From positions 1 through 13,174 of the forward strand of contig CAADUS010000219.1 in the NCBI GenBank assembly GCA_900752275.1: DNA of 13,174 nt. The letters are read 5' to 3'. How positions within the stretch are numbered: position 1 is the first letter of the stretch; each line of letters begins with the position of its first letter. The notes under the pieces were generated by a model. The model did no database searches, was not told the DNA's origin, and was given only the letters and a program-made list of their open reading frames with translations. A program made the translations under genes and the position numbers. This stretch comes from an uncultured Collinsella sp. (GTDB taxonomy: Bacteria > Actinomycetota > Coriobacteriia > Coriobacteriales > Coriobacteriaceae). This document shows positions 13,152 through 13,174 of this stretch, in pieces.

Positions 13152-13174
13152 CTTCACGCTCGCGCCTCGACCGA
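13147..13174. repeat. 28-bp direct repeat, copy 2, at window edge
   Basis: Exact copy of 12958-12985; the match may continue past the edge. Its first bases form the right arm of the hairpin at 13135-13151, which copy 1 lacks. Confidence 0.85.

Larger units (their letters stand above)
12866..13174. other. Gene-free 309-bp stretch with tRNA-like and GC-rich repeats
   Basis: No credible ORF is present. 12866-12957 is the leader of the 813-residue gene, including an inverted repeat ACTCG (12926-12930) / CGAGT (12941-12945) with TAAGAT, a weak possible -10, between the arms. From 12958 on it is repeat material: a 28-bp direct repeat, a T-loop-like box, a terminator, a truncated tRNA end and three GC-rich hairpins, listed separately. 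Confidence 0.6.

Noticed and set aside
12958..13174. CRISPR array
   Set aside because: Only two copies of a repeat, 189 bp apart, with hairpins and tRNA sequence between; no regular spacers or cas genes.
13050..13174. Complete tRNA gene on the minus strand
   Set aside because: Only the 3' end can be matched; no T-stem partner, anticodon arm, D-arm or acceptor 5' half follows to the right.

Overview
The window looks like chromosomal DNA of a G+C-rich Gram-positive bacterium of the Coriobacteriia type, most like Collinsella. This rests on base composition, GTG starts beside strong Shine-Dalgarno (SD) sequences, an encoded tRNA CCA, and a Gram-positive split between the BY-kinase and its membrane activator. 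It is an inference from protein and codon style, not a database match. Except for one D,D-carboxypeptidase gene, every gene is on the minus strand, so transcription mostly runs right to left.

Layout from left to right. 1-404: 5' part of htpG (Hsp90), cut by the window edge, with a terminator-like hairpin in its leader. 605-3236: a tight operon transcribed cpsC (Wzz-like activator), cpsD (BY-kinase), cpsB (PHP-type tyrosine phosphatase), then a GNAT acetyltransferase. This is a tyrosine-phosphorylation control module for surface polysaccharide, but no glycosyltransferase genes lie beside it. 3408-6504: pstB, a PhoB-like regulator and a PhoR-like kinase; pstSCA and phoU are not in the window. 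6608-8567: a VanR/VanS-like two-component system whose kinase has several membrane segments but no large external domain. 8767-10107 (+): a DacA/PBP5-type D,D-carboxypeptidase divergent from the VanR-like gene, with a TTAAG-N6-TTAAG box between them. 10132-10329: back-to-back terminators, a degenerate tRNA 3' fragment and an intact tRNA-Ser(GCU). 10424-12865: an 813-residue protein of unknown function with TPR-like repeats near its C-terminus. 12866-13174: no gene; it holds tRNA T-loop-like fragments, a terminator, a 28-bp direct repeat 189 bp apart and GC-rich hairpins.

Together the region is largely about the cell envelope and its sensing: polysaccharide phospho-control, phosphate sensing and uptake, and peptidoglycan trimming under a VanRS-like system. 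The clearest candidates for something new are the unrecognised 813-residue protein, the VanRS-like/DacA pairing, the hairpin in the htpG leader, and the repeats that stop exactly at tRNA T-loop sequence. None of these is proven as a system by the sequence alone.
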